A stretch of DNA of 7,278 nt. It comes from JBCBKZ01 sp039026975 (GTDB lineage: Bacteria; Bacteroidota; Bacteroidia; J057). How positions within the stretch are numbered: the first letter of the stretch is position 1; each line of letters begins with the position of its first letter. Below are positions 6,140-7,278 of the stretch, piece by piece. A program made the position numbers and the translations under genes. The stretch is taken from positions 1 through 7,278 of the forward strand of contig JBCCLI010000344.1 of assembly GCA_039026975.1 (NCBI GenBank), in the 5' to 3' direction. The notes beneath the pieces are model-generated. The model had not been told where the DNA came from. It was given only the letters and a program-made list of their open reading frames with translations, and searched no databases.

Positions 6140-7033
6140 ATGCATATTGACAGATTGATAAAAGGCTTATTTTTCTTGACCGTTCTCCTGGGGGGAGTTA
6201 CCCTCATGACATCTTGTAAGAAGAATGTGCCAGCGGAGAAGGAAGTGGTGGCTGAGTATAAGGGAGAGGAACTTTACCGGGAAGAGATTACTCTTTTCCT
6301 ACCTCAGCAGATGCTGTCAGATAGTAACAGGGTAGCAGATAGCACCCGATTAGCAGATAAGTACGTACAGCGCTGGATAAAAGATAGGCTTATGGCAGAT
6401 CAGGCTAGAAGCCAAATCCAGGATCTGGATGAAAAAATCCAGTATCAGCTAGAAAACTATAAATACCAGCTAATCCAGCAGGAATATATTAATCAGGTGC
6501 TCAGTCAGCAGCTGGATACACGGATAACAGAAAGTGAAATCCAGAACTTCTATGAGCAGAACCAGGATAAATTTGTGAGTAAAGCTGCCTTCTACAGCTA
6601 CTTCCATATAAGAACCCCCATTCTCAATCCCTACCAGCAGGTGGCATGGATGAGAAGTAGAGAGCGTGTAGATATAGACAAATTAAAGGAGTGGGCAGAG
6701 ACAGAGGGGGAAGCCGTAATGATTAAGCTAGACAGCACCTTCCTGTCTAATCAAGAGATATTAGTAGCAGGTACAGGGTTTTTTGGAGATATCACAAGAA
6801 TCAGGAAGGGTACGGTTTACAACTATTTTACTAATCAGGAAGAAAAGTACTACAACTTTATTAAAGTGCTCAATGTCATAGAACCTGGGGATATTAAGCC
6901 CTTGACTCTTTGTAGAAATGAAATCGTTCAGAGAATTCTAAATAAAAGGAAGTACCTACTTATAGAGCGTACGGAATCAGATCTTTGGCAAAAAGCAGAA
7001 CGGAGTAAAGGATTTAGAATTGCGGGAAAATAA
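6140..7033 (+). CDS. SurA/PpiC-like lipoprotein with a degenerate parvulin region
   Basis: A 297-residue predicted lipoprotein, 13 bases after the PPIase gene and 63 bases before surA. The signal peptide (1-25) ends in the lipobox-like LMTSC with Cys26, followed by KKN. The N-terminal region (about 35-125) is a helical SurA_N-type fold: VVAEYKGEELYREEI, a helix with DKYVQRWIKDRLM, and a Gln-rich helix to about 125. ITESEIQNFYEQNQDKF (129-145) is the typical linker before a parvulin domain. The region after it (about 146-248) keeps the length and the last strand (YYNFIKVLNVIEPGD) but lacks the HIL, GGxLG and FGxH landmarks, so prolyl isomerase activity is doubtful. A C-terminal helix ends the protein. 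It probably acts as a membrane-tethered chaperone alongside its two neighbours. The ATG at 6140 has no Shine-Dalgarno. Confidence 0.75.
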   Translation: MHIDRLIKGLFFLTVLLGGVTLMTSCKKNVPAEKEVVAEYKGEELYREEITLFLPQQMLSDSNRVADSTRLADKYVQRWIKDRLMADQARSQIQDLDEKIQYQLENYKYQLIQQEYINQVLSQQLDTRITESEIQNFYEQNQDKFVSKAAFYSYFHIRTPILNPYQQVAWMRSRERVDIDKLKEWAETEGEAVMIKLDSTFLSNQEILVAGTGFFGDITRIRKGTVYNYFTNQEEKYYNFIKVLNVIEPGDIKPLTLCRNEIVQRILNKRKYLLIERTESDLWQKAERSKGFRIAGK

Positions 7034-7096
7034 ATAGACAGCCTTTTGGGGTAAGATATACGTTTTACTTGATATATTCTCATAGTAAACCAACAG

Positions 7097-7278
7097 ATGA
7101 TGATGAATAAAATTCTGGTAACAGTAATAGGTACAGCATGTATGCTATTTGGACTTACTGTTTCAGGTCAAACGCTAGACAGGATAGTAGCAGTTATAGG
7201 AGAAGAAATTATCCTGGAATCTGATGTAGATAATCAATATAACTACCTAACAGGTAATGGCCAGAAGGATGATGGAAC
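7097..7278 (+). CDS. surA: Periplasmic chaperone / peptidyl-prolyl isomerase SurA (3' end outside the window)
   Basis: The first 60 codons of a SurA homologue, cut by the window edge. Three ATG codons stand in a row (7097, 7100, 7103); which is used cannot be decided, and no Shine-Dalgarno precedes them. The signal peptide runs to about residue 24 with likely cleavage at VSG/QTL. The mature start QTLDRIVAVIGEEIILESDV is the hallmark of the SurA N-terminal domain, which begins with a strand containing VDxIVAVVNxxxIxxSEl in the family. SurA helps outer-membrane proteins reach the BAM complex. The parvulin domains would lie downstream. The 63-bp gap before it (7034-7096) is AT-rich without a terminator or an exact promoter motif, so it is probably co-transcribed with the two upstream foldase genes. 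Confidence 0.85.
   Translation, partial: MMMNKILVTVIGTACMLFGLTVSGQTLDRIVAVIGEEIILESDVDNQYNYLTGNGQKDDG

Noticed and set aside
7034..7096. Promoter before surA (TACGTTTT resembles TAnnTTTG)
   Set aside because: It matches only 7 of 8 bases, and the nearest TTTG lies only about 10-13 bases away, too close for a -33 element.

Overview
The window looks like chromosomal DNA of a member of the Bacteroidota, probably of the Cytophagales type. The reasons are that start codons mostly lack Shine-Dalgarno sequences, an exact copy of the Bacteroidota -7 promoter motif (TAnnTTTG) lies upstream of the foldase operon, the coding sequence is moderately AT-rich with many AGA/AGG codons, and the gene families (lipoprotein MsrA, the PpiC / lipoprotein / SurA cluster, an ECF module with an LTxxQ protein) fit that phylum. 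This placement is an inference from style and content, not from a marker gene.

Layout. (1) Positions 1-530 hold the 3' part of a NatA-type ABC transporter ATPase. No permease gene follows it; instead there is a 10-codon ORF behind the best Shine-Dalgarno sequence in the window, then a weak hairpin with a T-run. (2) Positions 678-2037 form a tight three-gene stress-signalling operon: an ECF sigma factor, an overlapping membrane anti-sigma-like protein without a zinc motif, and a membrane-anchored LTxxQ (Spy/CpxP-like) protein. A candidate ECF-type promoter lies just upstream and a strong terminator (2121-2155) closes the unit. (3) Convergent to it on the minus strand is a lipoprotein form of methionine sulfoxide reductase A (2167-2838). 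(4) Divergent from msrA is a short, unusual PiT-family (PHO4-like) membrane transporter (3000-3971). (5) From 4147 to the window end there is an envelope foldase cluster: a two-domain parvulin-type prolyl isomerase, a SurA/PpiC-like lipoprotein with no recognisable active parvulin domain, and the 5' end of surA.

Taken together, regions 2, 3 and 5 all concern quality control of the cell envelope: sensing (ECF / anti-sigma / LTxxQ), repair of oxidised methionine (MsrA) and folding of outer-membrane and periplasmic proteins (the PPIase cluster). Whether the ECF factor controls the neighbouring genes cannot be told from this sequence.

I see no phage, insertion sequence, CRISPR array, tRNA or rRNA. 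I did not find a clearly new system. The best leads are the ECF module with its LTxxQ partner, the degenerate second half of the PiT-like transporter, the non-catalytic-looking foldase lipoprotein, and the apparent loss of a permease gene after natA.
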